From: Cyanobacteria bacterium OH_SFB_17
Lineage (GTDB): Bacteria; Cyanobacteriota; Vampirovibrionia; Gastranaerophilales; Gastranaerophilaceae
Length of the DNA stretch: 48,173 bases
Assembly (NCBI GenBank): GCA_023395735.1
Contig: JAEWYI010000116.1
Span: 1-48,173 of the forward strand
Direction of reading: 5' to 3'
Part shown: piece after piece, positions 32,337 through 40,394 of the stretch
Layout: each line of letters begins with the position of its first letter
Position numbering within the stretch: the first letter of the stretch is position 1
The notes under the pieces: model-generated
The model's database searches: none
Seen by the model: only the letters and a program-made list of their open reading frames with translations
Told to the model about the DNA's origin: nothing
Program-made: the position numbers and the translations under genes

Positions 32337-32645
32337 TTAAACACTAATACAATTATTCAGATATTCAACTGTGTTTATCTTTTCATCATACAAGTATTTA
32401 ATAAAATTGAGGTAAGCATAGTCATAGGAACTAATTAACAGATTTATCTCAAAGCCATCGGCGCAGAATGGTTCGTAATCATATACAACGTAGCTGTTAT
32501 ATTTGCTTTTCCATTCTTTCCGTTCTATTCTGCTATTGTTTTCTTCAATTATACCTTCGAGCCATGAAACCATATCTTTGTTGATATTTTTTAATTCCAT
32601 ATGACCGTACTTGCTACAGTCAGTTTGACAATTCTCCATTAGCAT
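32337..32645 (-). CDS. Orphan acidic protein (102 aa)
   Basis: Start at ATG 32645: GGGAG is 9 nt upstream, and the alternative TTG five codons earlier is unlikely. The product begins MLMENCQTDCSKYGHMELKN, with two cysteines and a histidine (a possible metal knuckle), followed by a soluble alpha/beta region rich in Tyr, Asp and Glu ending LYDEKINTVEYLNNCISV. I do not recognise the family. Own terminator at 32267-32298. Function unknown. Confidence 0.6.
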   Translation of the reverse strand: MLMENCQTDCSKYGHMELKNINKDMVSWLEGIIEENNSRIERKEWKSKYNSYVVYDYEPFCADGFEINLLISSYDYAYLNFIKYLYDEKINTVEYLNNCISV

Positions 32646-32874
32646 AACTATCACTCCCAATGTATTGAGTACGATTAAAACAAACCCGCCCCGCCTAACT
32701 TTTATACGTGTTTTTTGTATAAATTCTGCATTGCAGAGTTTATTTGTTCTTCTGTGATAAGTTTAAATGTTTTTGCAACGTAAAAAATCCCCTTTTAGAC
32801 TATAACCTCATAAGATATGTGGGCAGTATTATCAGAGTTAAAATATTTGTTTAAATGCGAAAAAAACAAGTACA
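32646..32874. other. Intergenic stretch with a possible gene remnant
   Basis: Nearly 300 bp lie between the 102-aa and 67/71-aa genes. On the minus strand 32788-32702 reads through 28 protein-like codons (ending TFKLITEEQINSAMQNLYKK...) to TAA but has no ATG, GTG or TTG start; an ATT follows AAGGGG directly. It may be a decayed gene or a non-canonical small ORF. Nothing else is recognisable. Confidence 0.25.
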
Positions 32875-32919
32875 AAAAAGCATTTTGCCCCAATTTTCAC
32901 TTTGGGCAAAATGCTTTTT
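32875..32919. terminator. Strong terminator downstream of the 71-aa orphan gene
   Basis: A perfect 16-bp stem (AAAAAGCATTTTGCCC, 32875-32890, with 32904-32919) and a 13-nt loop, U-rich on both sides. In the minus direction it ends the gene at 32944. Confidence 0.88.
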
Positions 32920-32943
32920 GTTTTTGCTAAAATTACTCCTATC

Positions 32944-33159
32944 TTACTGATTATACATTTTTGCTAAATTAGCCAACCTCAACTGTTTTTGAGAAATTAA
33001 GTCCATTGTTTCGTTAATTTCTGCAAGCTCAGATTCCAAGGTTACTAAATCTTTTCTTGTGATTTCTTTTTCAACTTCTTTTGGTAAAACTTCGACCCAC
33101 CCAGCAGAAAACCATTTCCCGGTGAATCTGTTTTCAAAATCATCGTACATGTTCGACAT
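32944..33159 (-). CDS. Small orphan protein with C-terminal coiled coil (71 aa)
   Basis: Start ATG 33159 is preferred because AGGAG lies 6 nt upstream; the earlier ATG at 33165 touches the AGGAG. The product starts MSNMYDDFENRFTGKWFSAGW and ends in a heptad-like segment (LESELAEINETMDLISQKQL then RLANL). No membrane helix. It follows the 67-aa gene by 35 nt on the same strand, so the pair may be an operon. Family unknown. Confidence 0.65.
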   Translation of the reverse strand: MSNMYDDFENRFTGKWFSAGWVEVLPKEVEKEITRKDLVTLESELAEINETMDLISQKQLRLANLAKMYNQ

Positions 33160-33194
33160 ATTCATCTCCTAATCAACAACTACTTTTAAAATAT

Positions 33195-33398
33195 TTATTT
33201 GCTAATAAAAGTTTTAAGATTTAGCTGAGTAAACATAGATTTCAAACCTTCAAAAAAATCTCCGCTTTCCTTTTTAAGCCCAAACATCTCAGAACCAGCA
33301 ACATCATTTGCAAGAAAATTGCCACCGCTAAAATCAAAGCTTGTCATTTCTGCGTAATCAACCATCATCTCATCAATATCAAAAAATTTGTCTTCCAT
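33195..33398 (-). CDS. Small orphan acidic protein (67 aa)
   Basis: Start ATG 33398, with AAAGGGG 8 nt upstream; a GTG three codons earlier falls inside that site. The product (MEDKFFDIDEMMVDYAEMTS...) is acidic and aromatic, with FDFSGGNFLANDV and EMFGLKKESGDFFEGL. No signal peptide or membrane helix. Probably co-transcribed with the 71-aa gene downstream. Family unknown. Confidence 0.6.
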   Translation of the reverse strand: MEDKFFDIDEMMVDYAEMTSFDFSGGNFLANDVAGSEMFGLKKESGDFFEGLKSMFTQLNLKTFISK

Positions 33399-33518
33399 AG
33401 TTTGCACCCCTTTACATACCCTTACTCTACTACTATCGGCACAGCTAGTTTATTCCTTTAGACTTTTATCTAAAGTTTTAACTTTTTGTTACATTTATCT
33501 TGAAACTTGCATGAATAA

Positions 33519-33549
33519 AGCGGAATCCCTTATTAAAAAGAATTCCGCT
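33519..33549 (-). terminator. Probable terminator of pyrG
   Basis: AGCGGAAT (33519-33526) and ATTCCGCT (33542-33549), an 8-bp stem that may extend by a short inner helix (CTT/AAG), 20 nt past the pyrG stop. The U-tract on the minus strand (TTTATT) is short. Confidence 0.6.
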
Positions 33550-33569
33550 CTGTAATCGTTGATTCAAAA

Positions 33570-35216
33570 TTATTTAATTGCTTTGTTTAATTTTTTCACT
33601 TTTGTTGCATTTTCAACTTTTTTGCAAGCCGATGAAATCAAGCCGTTAAACAACGGGTGCGGATTTTCCGGTCTTGATTTGAACTCTGGGTGGAATTGAG
33701 AAGCCACAAACCAGTCAAGCTCCGGAAGCTCAACCATCTCTGCCAACATTCCATCTGGAGAAAGCCCTGAGAAAACAAGTCCCGCTTTTTTCAACTGTTC
33801 GATATATTCATTATTAACTTCGTATCTGTGGCGATGACGTTCAAATATTTTAGCAGAACCATAAGCCTCGTGAGCTTTTGAGCCTTTTTGTACTCTACAT
33901 TCATATTTTCCAAGCCTCATTGTTCCGCCGTAGCCTTGAACATTTTTTTGCTCCAACATCAAATCGATAACAGGATATGGTGTATTTTCATCAAATTCCA
34001 TAGAATTTGCATCTTTCAAGCCAACAACATTTCTTGCATACTCGATAACCGCACATTGCATGCCCAAACACAAGCCCAAGAATGGCAAATTATTTTCTCT
34101 AGCATATCTAATAACATTAAGTTTTCCTTCGATGCCTCTTATCCCAAAGCCGCCCGGAACAACAACTGCCTGAATATCTTTCAATAAATTTTTTGCACAT
34201 TCATAATCAAGACAATCCTCAGCGTTAATCCATTTGATATCAACATTTGCATCATTTGCATAACCGGCATGCTTCAAAGACTCAACAACAGAAATGTATG
34301 CGTCTGACAATTTTGTATATTTACCTGCAATTGCAACTTTCAAGGTGGTTTTTGGATTTCTGATTTTATCAACCAACTTGCTCCAAGAAGCTAAATCAGG
34401 TTTTTTATCTTCCATATTCAATCTTTGCAACACAACCGATGCCATGTTTTGCTCTTCTAAAGCCAATGGAACTTCATAAATACTTTTCATATCCTTACAT
34501 TCAATTACAGCTTCTTTTGGAACAGAGCAGAATAGAGCAAGTTTTTCTCTCTCGTTTTTTGGAATAGAACGAGTCGTTCTGCAAACAAGAATCTCAGGCT
34601 GAAGTCCATAACTTCTTAGCGTTATTACACTATGCTGAGAAGGTTTTGTCTTCAATTCGCCTGATGTTGGCAAGTATGGAAGCAATGTGCAATGGATAGA
34701 AATTGCATTTCCCCACCCTGCTTCTGTTTTGAACTGTCTAATAGCTTCAATAAAAGGTAAGCCTTCAATGTCACCTACGGTTCCGCCGATTTCAATTATT
34801 AAGAAATCAGGTTTGAACTGGCTTGCAGCTTTGTTAATTCTTGATTTGATCTCATTTGTAATGTGAGGAATTGTCTGAACTGTTCCGCCAAGATAATCCC
34901 CACGACGCTCTTTTTTAATAACAGTCTGATAAACGCTACCTGAAGTTACGTTGTTGATGTGCCCCAAGCTTGTATCTGTAAACCTTTCGTAATGACCCAA
35001 ATCCAAATCTGTCTCAGCACCGTCATCGGTTACAAAAACCTCACCGTGTTGAAACGGACTCATTGTGCCAGGGTCAACGTTTATATAGGGGTCAAATTTT
35101 TGGATGACAACAGAATATCCCCTTGCCTTTAGTAATTTGCCTAAAGATGCAGCTATAATCCCTTTTCCTAATGAACTTACAACCCCACCTGTTACAAAAA
35201 TGTACTTTGTTCCCAT
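33570..35216 (-). CDS. pyrG: CTP synthase
   Basis: 548 aa. Makes CTP from UTP, ATP and glutamine. N-terminal synthetase domain with the P-loop GGVVSSLGKG (residues about 9-18), KFDPYINVDPGTMSPFQHGEVFV and DLGHYERF; C-terminal class I glutamine amidotransferase domain with the nucleophile in GLCLGMQC and the His-Glu of QFHPEF. All hallmarks are intact and the length is typical. GGGGGAT precedes ATG 35216. It lies downstream of gatC and an orphan gene on the same strand, with 54 nt between. Confidence 0.98.
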   Translation of the reverse strand: MGTKYIFVTGGVVSSLGKGIIAASLGKLLKARGYSVVIQKFDPYINVDPGTMSPFQHGEVFVTDDGAETDLDLGHYERFTDTSLGHINNVTSGSVYQTVIKKERRGDYLGGTVQTIPHITNEIKSRINKAASQFKPDFLIIEIGGTVGDIEGLPFIEAIRQFKTEAGWGNAISIHCTLLPYLPTSGELKTKPSQHSVITLRSYGLQPEILVCRTTRSIPKNEREKLALFCSVPKEAVIECKDMKSIYEVPLALEEQNMASVVLQRLNMEDKKPDLASWSKLVDKIRNPKTTLKVAIAGKYTKLSDAYISVVESLKHAGYANDANVDIKWINAEDCLDYECAKNLLKDIQAVVVPGGFGIRGIEGKLNVIRYARENNLPFLGLCLGMQCAVIEYARNVVGLKDANSMEFDENTPYPVIDLMLEQKNVQGYGGTMRLGKYECRVQKGSKAHEAYGSAKIFERHRHRYEVNNEYIEQLKKAGLVFSGLSPDGMLAEMVELPELDWFVASQFHPEFKSRPENPHPLFNGLISSACKKVENATKVKKLNKAIK

Positions 35217-35270
35217 GTTTTATCCCCCACTATATTCTTATGTAATTTATATCTTAATAACCATTTAATT

Positions 35271-35687
35271 TTAAATTTTATTATCTTTTACAATACGTCC
35301 ATTGTATTTAATAAATCTTTTCTGTACTAAGTCATCATTTTGGTAATTAGTTTGTACTGTATCAACAAATTTTGTTATTTTTTTAACTAATTTATTCCAT
35401 GTCATGTAAAATGGTTTTTTTATTGATATAACTTTTCCATCCTTTGAATCAAAAAATACTGAAGATTTTCCCAGTTCAATTTGAGTACGCCCATTGAGGA
35501 CATTTGAATCAGGTTTTACCCACATTGCGCAATCTGTCATCACTCCATTAGCGGCTTTAACCTGAGCAAGAATCTCTGAAGAAAAAGATGAGTTTGTCTC
35601 AGCATATCTTGTTTTAGAATTCATTGCATATAAAACTTGTTGAGTCTTTTTTAAGGTTAAAACTGGAATAGATTTAACTTTTGGCAT
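35271..35687 (-). CDS. Orphan basic protein between gatC and pyrG
   Basis: 138 aa, basic and soluble. I do not recognise the family. The N-terminus reads MPKVKSIPVLTLKKTQQVLY; the middle has VMTDCAMWVKPDSNVLNGRT and the strand-rich ELGKSSVFFDSKDGKVISIKKPFYMTW; the C-terminus is helical and basic. AGGAT lies 6 nt before the ATG. It starts 4 nt after the gatC stop, so it is translated with gatC. No FG motif. Function unknown. Confidence 0.65.
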   Translation of the reverse strand: MPKVKSIPVLTLKKTQQVLYAMNSKTRYAETNSSFSSEILAQVKAANGVMTDCAMWVKPDSNVLNGRTQIELGKSSVFFDSKDGKVISIKKPFYMTWNKLVKKITKFVDTVQTNYQNDDLVQKRFIKYNGRIVKDNKI

Positions 35688-35691
35688 GATT

Positions 35692-35973
35692 TTATCCTAT
35701 CTTTGGTACTTTGAAAAATCCATTTTCTTCATCTGGCGCATTTGCCATCAATTCTTCTTTAGTTTGTTCATATACAACTTCGTCATCTCTCATAACGTTT
35801 ACTACGTCAAACGCATGCGCCATCGGCTTAACGCCTGTTGTATCAACTTCGTTCATCTGTTCTACATATTTTAAAACGTCGCCAAGCTGTTTTGTGAATT
35901 TTTCTTTTTCGTCCTCAGTCAAATCAAGTCTTGCAAGTTTCGCTACATGTTCTACATCTTTTACTGTTATCAT
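35692..35973 (-). CDS. gatC: Aspartyl/glutamyl-tRNA amidotransferase subunit C
   Basis: 93 aa, the small stabilising subunit of GatCAB, which amidates mischarged Glu-tRNA(Gln) or Asp-tRNA(Asn). The N-terminal MITVKDVEHVAKLARLDLTE is diagnostic, as are LGDVLKYVEQMNEVDT and the C-terminal NGFFKVPKIG. gatA and gatB are not next to it, which is common. Start ATG 35973 follows AAGGAT. Confidence 0.95.
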   Translation of the reverse strand: MITVKDVEHVAKLARLDLTEDEKEKFTKQLGDVLKYVEQMNEVDTTGVKPMAHAFDVVNVMRDDEVVYEQTKEELMANAPDEENGFFKVPKIG

Positions 35974-36061
35974 TTAATCCCATCCTTTTCAAATATTTTT
36001 CAATATTATCATGGATTAATTTTTCATGCTATAATTTGTAAAAAAGATTAAGGAGGATTAT

Positions 36062-36562
36062 ATGGCAAAAGATTGTAGTTTTGATGTAGTTTCTGAATTT
36101 GACAAACAAGAACTTGTAAACGCAGTTGATCAAGTTAAAAGAGATTTGGTTTCACGTTTTGATTTGAAAAATTCCAACTCTAATATTGAACTTGAAGCAG
36201 ATAAAGCAATTACGATTACAACCAACGACGATATGAAACTTAGAAACATTCTTGATATATTGCAAACTAAACTTGTAAAAAGAAATCTCAGCATAAAAAT
36301 ATTGGATCCACAACAAGTTGAAAACGCACTTGGCGGAAACGTAAGACAAGTTTTCAAACTAAAAAAAGGACTCACACAAGAGCTTGCAAAAAAAATCGTA
36401 GCAGATATTAAAGACTCAAAAATTAAAGTCCAAGCATCTATCCAAGGCGAACAAGTCCGAGTTACAGGAAAAGACAAAGACGATCTTCAAGCGGTCATTA
36501 AATTGCTGAGAGATAACTCTGAAAATTATGACGCGCCTCTTCAATTCCAAAATTATAGATAA
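36062..36562 (+). CDS. yajQ: YajQ family nucleotide-binding protein
   Basis: 166 aa, the usual length of the UPF0234 family. Diagnostic blocks are the N-terminal CSFDVVSEFDKQELVNAVDQ, the middle KRNLSIKILDPQ, and the C-terminal KVQASIQGEQVRVTGK and LRDNSENYDAPLQFQNYR. Members bind nucleotides, and some bind cyclic di-GMP; the CHASE2-GGDEF cyclase in this window makes that link possible but unproven. AGGAGG is 6 nt before the ATG. Monocistronic; divergent from gatC. Confidence 0.95.
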   Translation: MAKDCSFDVVSEFDKQELVNAVDQVKRDLVSRFDLKNSNSNIELEADKAITITTNDDMKLRNILDILQTKLVKRNLSIKILDPQQVENALGGNVRQVFKLKKGLTQELAKKIVADIKDSKIKVQASIQGEQVRVTGKDKDDLQAVIKLLRDNSENYDAPLQFQNYR

Positions 36563-36633
36563 GGATACAAAAGCGTAGAGATTAAAAAGCCCAAACATAG
36601 GGAGTTTTGTCATATCAAAAATTCGCAAAAAAA

Positions 36634-36654
36634 AAGCGGATACGTTTTCCGCTT
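36634..36654 (-). terminator. Terminator of the 57-aa gene
   Basis: AAGCGGA (36634-36640) and TCCGCTT (36648-36654), a 7-bp stem followed on the minus strand by nine U residues. Forty nt past the stop at 36693. Confidence 0.85.
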
Positions 36655-36692
36655 AAATTATTTAATAAAAAATTCCCCATCCTTTATCGAAA

Positions 36693-36866
36693 CTATGCAA
36701 TAAAGTTGTAACCAATCCAGCTTGCTCCGTGGAAAAATGATTCTTGCATCAAATCTTTCATTGATTTTTTTCTGAATCTTTTTTGAGGCTCGCTGACGCT
36801 GTTTACAACTTCTGAAACTTCTTTATATGTATCTGATATTACTTGACTGAATAATAATGTTGCCAT
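36693..36866 (-). CDS. Small orphan protein (57 aa)
   Basis: Read from intergenic DNA: ATG 36866, TAG 36693. AAGGA is 8 nt upstream and a terminator with nine U residues is downstream, so the unit is complete. The product starts MATLLFSQVISDTYKEVSEV and ends FFHGASWIGYNFIA, with a basic middle (PQKRFRKKSMKDLM). No strong membrane helix. It lies between yajQ and the tad operon. The promoter region has TATAAT near 36927 and a TTAACAATTGTAAA element. Family unknown. Confidence 0.65.
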   Translation of the reverse strand: MATLLFSQVISDTYKEVSEVVNSVSEPQKRFRKKSMKDLMQESFFHGASWIGYNFIA

Positions 36867-36952
36867 CTCTTTTTCCTTTTTATCTCTCGTACTTATATAA
36901 AGATTAAAAAGAAAAAAATATTGACAAATTATATACTTAATATCTAACTTTG

Positions 36953-36967
36953 TTTACAATTGTTAAC
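36953..36967 (-). promoter_or_regulatory. TTAACAATTGTAAA element upstream of the 57-aa gene
   Basis: On the minus strand TTAACAATTGTAAA lies next to a possible -35 (TAAACA) with TATAAT 17 bp downstream of it. It contains the ACAATTGT palindrome. The same 14 bases occur about 95-108 nt upstream of the 47-aa gene (near 44138-44151). In DNA this AT-rich such matches can be chance. Confidence 0.3.
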
Positions 36968-37036
36968 AATATAACATCCTAGGCAAACGTGTAAAAACTC
37001 GAAGACTATTTATTTTATTACATTTAAAGGTGATAA

Positions 37037-37924
37037 CTAATTTCCAAAGCTTACCATTATTTTTTGAATAGCCGGATACATTATAATAATAAAAATTGCA
37101 GGAAGCATAAAAAGAACCATTGGAATAGTCATTTTTGTGCTGGCTTGTTGCGAAAGCTCTTCGATTCGTTGACGTTTTTTTGTTCTCATAGAATCGCAAA
37201 ATGCATCTAAAGATTGGGTTATGCTTGTTCCCAAGCGCTCACTTTGGATTAAAAGTGCCACAAAAGACTGCAAATCCTGATTTTCGTTCCTCAACAACAA
37301 ATTTTTATAGGCATCCTCTCTGTTTAATCCTGATAAAATATCCTTGTTCAATCTTCCAAATTCGGTTGAAAGAACCGCCGAGGTTAATTTAAACTCATCC
37401 GAAACCTTCTGAAAAGAAGAATCCAGTCCCAACCCTGCACGAATACAAATCGACAACAAATCTATTGCATCCGGCAAGTATTTCATAATTTCTTTTTGCC
37501 TTTGTTTAATTTCTTTTTGCAATCTTATATCAGGATACTTGTAAGTAAGATAAATACCAATAATTGCAATGGCCATAGTGTTTGTGGAAAAATCTACAAA
37601 TAGCAAAATCGCAAAAAATATTGAAGCCAAAAGAGAGTTTGCAAGTTTTTTTGTATCGTATTTTAAAACATCATCGTTTGAAGATGCATATCCGGCTTGC
37701 AACAAAAGCTTTTTGCTCTTTCCTATATATTTTTTGTTTTCAATATTTTTCCTTGAAAAAGGCACAAGCAACTCTTGCAAACTTGTTATCAAATTTTTCA
37801 GCAGAGACTCTTTAGGCGCAGCTGTTTTTGTGAATCTTTTTTCCAACAGTGAAGGCGGCTCATAAGTAAGAAGCATAATGAGCCCAAAAATTAATATTCC
37901 GATTAATAAAGAAACTGCTAAAAT
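37037..37924 (-). CDS. tadC: Type II/IV secretion system integral membrane protein TadC, probable ATT start
   Basis: Inner-membrane platform protein of the tad pilus assembly machine (T2SSF domain, about residues 140-270: DAIDLLSICIRAGLGLDSSFQ and ALLIQSERLGTSITQSLDAF). The first ATG (37876) would cut off a hydrophobic helix: the 16 codons before it read ILAVSLLIGILIFGLI. The frame is open there but contains no ATG, GTG or TTG. An ATT at 37924 has AGGAG exactly 8 nt upstream, so it is the likely start, giving 295 aa. C-terminal helices (about 272-292) complete the fold. It starts 11 nt after the tadB stop. The start is inferred; the identity of the gene is firm. Confidence 0.85.
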   Translation of the reverse strand: MLAVSLLIGILIFGLIMLLTYEPPSLLEKRFTKTAAPKESLLKNLITSLQELLVPFSRKNIENKKYIGKSKKLLLQAGYASSNDDVLKYDTKKLANSLLASIFFAILLFVDFSTNTMAIAIIGIYLTYKYPDIRLQKEIKQRQKEIMKYLPDAIDLLSICIRAGLGLDSSFQKVSDEFKLTSAVLSTEFGRLNKDILSGLNREDAYKNLLLRNENQDLQSFVALLIQSERLGTSITQSLDAFCDSMRTKKRQRIEELSQQASTKMTIPMVLFMLPAIFIIIMYPAIQKIMVSFGN

Positions 37925-37935
37925 TTTTCCTTCTC

Positions 37936-38901
37936 CTATATTTCTATATCGCTAATTTTTTTAGATGACACAACACCTGCAATTATAAATATAATTGCTA
38001 TACACAAGGCCAACTGCCCGTCTTTTGTCTCAAACATAGGCTTCATATATTCTGGATTCATAAAAAAGATTACAAGAAGCACCATGACAGGTACAACGCT
38101 TAAAATTATACCGGAAACTCTTGTCTGTGCCGTTTGCACCCTCAATTGTCCTAACAGCTTAAAACGCTCTCTTATCGTATCCGAGAGTGAATCTAAAAGC
38201 TCCGCCAAATTTCCGCCGACTTCTTTTTGGATTAACACAGCAGTTACAAAAAACCTCAAATCAATGCTTTGAGGCATTGCCTTCGACATGCTGTAAAAAG
38301 CCTCTTTTGAATCTATCCCCAACGAAATTTCTTTTTTTGCGACTTCAAAAACATCTGAAATCGGCTTTGGCATTTCATCTGTAACTATATCTATTGCCGA
38401 AAAAAGCGGATGACCAGCTCTTAGAGAACTTGCCATGAGATTTAGGGCATCTGGAAATTGTCTTGAAAAATTTTCAAATCTTTTGTTAATTAATGTTCTT
38501 AAATAGATGGTCGGAAGAAAAAATGTTACGACCGCAAAAGCCGCCATTAATTTAAACGGAGTAAACAAAAAAACCAAACATGGAAAAGCACACGCTGCAC
38601 TAAAAATCAAAAATGTATCAATCTGCCACTTAACATCAGCTTGATTTATCATGTCTTTGATTTCTTTTGTAATTGTATAACCTTTTAAAAGTTTTTCAAA
38701 AGCTAAAAATTTAAACTCAGAAAATTCTTTGTTAATATCAACGCCACTTACGGTTTCACCGGCTCCGACATTAGATTTTCTTTTAATTTTATCAAGACGG
38801 TTCAAAACATTTGGGCTCAAATCTTTTTCTAAAACAAAAATTGTCCAAACAATCACAGCCGCGCTCAGTCCAATTATCAAACTTAATAGAAAATACGTCA
38901 T
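37936..38901 (-). CDS. tadB: Type II/IV secretion system integral membrane protein TadB
   Basis: 321 aa, the paired platform protein of the tad/Flp pilus machine. N-terminal transmembrane helix (about 3-23), two helices at about 105-140, the T2SSF domain (about 155-285, with QFPDALNLMASSLRAGHPLFSAI and EVGGNLAELLDSLSDTIRER, both diagnostic) and C-terminal helices. Its ATG overlaps the cpaF stop by 4 nt, so translation is coupled. Gene order cpaB-cpaC-cpaE-cpaF-tadB-tadC is the standard tad layout. Confidence 0.94.
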   Translation of the reverse strand: MTYFLLSLIIGLSAAVIVWTIFVLEKDLSPNVLNRLDKIKRKSNVGAGETVSGVDINKEFSEFKFLAFEKLLKGYTITKEIKDMINQADVKWQIDTFLIFSAACAFPCLVFLFTPFKLMAAFAVVTFFLPTIYLRTLINKRFENFSRQFPDALNLMASSLRAGHPLFSAIDIVTDEMPKPISDVFEVAKKEISLGIDSKEAFYSMSKAMPQSIDLRFFVTAVLIQKEVGGNLAELLDSLSDTIRERFKLLGQLRVQTAQTRVSGIILSVVPVMVLLVIFFMNPEYMKPMFETKDGQLALCIAIIFIIAGVVSSKKISDIEI

Positions 38902-40382
38902 TTCTGTAGCCTTTTGTTGAAAATATTGCTTTCCGTGCTCATTAACCTGTTTTTAATATCCGATCCAGCATCTTGCGGTTGATGCACAGCCTGAGATTGA
39001 GGCATTTGTGCAGAAAGATAAGTATGTTTTCTTTCTTTATTAAAGTATTCAAGCGGAATATTAAGACTTCTTTCTTTTAGTTTATCGACAAACTTAGGTC
39101 TTATGCCTGTCGAAACGTGATGGCCTATAACTTTTGAATTTTCAAAACCAGTTTGTTCAAAAACAAAAATTTCTTGCATAGAAATAATGTTTCCTTCCAT
39201 TCCTGTTATCTCAGAAATAGAAGATACCTTTCTTGAACCGTCTTGAAGCCTATTAACCTGAACAATTATATTTATTGCAGAAGCAATTTGAGATTTAATA
39301 TTTTTTTCAGGCAAATCAATACCAGCAAACATCGACATCGTTTCTAATCTGGAAAGAGCATCTCTTGGGGAGTTAGCGTGCAAAGTAGTCAAAGAACCGT
39401 CGTGACCAGTATTCATGGCTTGAAGCATGTCTAGAGTTTCGGAGCCACGGCATTCCCCGATAATTATTCTATCTGGTCTCATTCTCAAAGCATTTATAAC
39501 CAAGTCTCTTGCTGTAATTTGGCCTGAGCCCTCAATATTTGCAGGACGAGTTTCCAACCTTACAATATGCTCCTGTTGCAGCGCCAATTCGGCTGAATCT
39601 TCAATTGTCAATATTCTTTCATCGTTAGGAATTTGAGCTGATAAACTGTTTAAAAGGGTTGTTTTACCTGCACCTGTTCCACCACTTATAACAATGTTTA
39701 ATTTTGCTTTAACCGCCATTGCAAGGGTATCTGCCATTTCTTTTGTCAAAGATCCCCATTTCAAAAGACTTTCCATGCTTCCTGCATCTTGTTTGAATTT
39801 TCTTATGGATAGAGAAGGCCCGTCTATAGCAAGAGGAGGAATAACAGCGTTCACACGTGAACCGTCAGCCAGTCTTGCATCTACCATTGGAGATTTTTCA
39901 TCAATTCTTCTGCCGACTTTTGAAACTATACGTTCAATAATATTTTTCAAATGTTGATCATCTTTAAAAGTAACACTTGTCTTAAAAAGTTTTCCGTTTT
40001 TTTCAACATAAACATTTTTGGCACCATTCACCAAAATATCTGATATTGTAGGATCAGACAACAAAGGATCAAGCGGTCCGTAGCCTTTTGCTTCTTGAAT
40101 TATTTCTCTTATCAGCCTGTCTTTTTCGTTTTTATTTAACGGAATATTTTTGAATGTATTTTGCAGCTGATTTTCAACAAATTGAGCAATCAGCTCTTTT
40201 TGTTGTTCATCATCGTAGTTTATCCAAGTCGGGGTGGAATTAACTTTTTCGACAAGTAAGACGTGCAACTGTTCTTTCAAATTAAGAAAATCGCTGCTTG
40301 CAGGAAGAACAACAGATTCAACTCGTTGCGGCGTTGATTGAATAATACTGTTTCTTGCATTTAGTCTTTCTCTTAGTGACAA
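38898..40382 (-). CDS. cpaF: Tad pilus secretion ATPase (CpaF/TadA family)
   Basis: 494 aa, a hexameric GspE/VirB11-type ATPase that powers assembly (and possibly retraction) of Flp pili. Walker A SGGTGAGKTT at 233-242; NILVNGAKNVYVE-type N-domain strand and DARLADGSRVNAVIPP before it; the Asp-box/Walker B region ILTIEDSAELAL, then MRPDRIIIGECRG and TGHDGSLTTLHAN. All catalytic blocks are intact. An extra 30-40 residues precede the usual N-domain. It begins 12 nt downstream of the cpaE stop and overlaps tadB by 4 nt. Confidence 0.97.
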   Translation of the reverse strand: MSLRERLNARNSIIQSTPQRVESVVLPASSDFLNLKEQLHVLLVEKVNSTPTWINYDDEQQKELIAQFVENQLQNTFKNIPLNKNEKDRLIREIIQEAKGYGPLDPLLSDPTISDILVNGAKNVYVEKNGKLFKTSVTFKDDQHLKNIIERIVSKVGRRIDEKSPMVDARLADGSRVNAVIPPLAIDGPSLSIRKFKQDAGSMESLLKWGSLTKEMADTLAMAVKAKLNIVISGGTGAGKTTLLNSLSAQIPNDERILTIEDSAELALQQEHIVRLETRPANIEGSGQITARDLVINALRMRPDRIIIGECRGSETLDMLQAMNTGHDGSLTTLHANSPRDALSRLETMSMFAGIDLPEKNIKSQIASAINIIVQVNRLQDGSRKVSSISEITGMEGNIISMQEIFVFEQTGFENSKVIGHHVSTGIRPKFVDKLKERSLNIPLEYFNKERKHTYLSAQMPQSQAVHQPQDAGSDIKNRLMSTESNIFNKRLQK

Positions 40383-40394
40383 TTTTAACTACTC

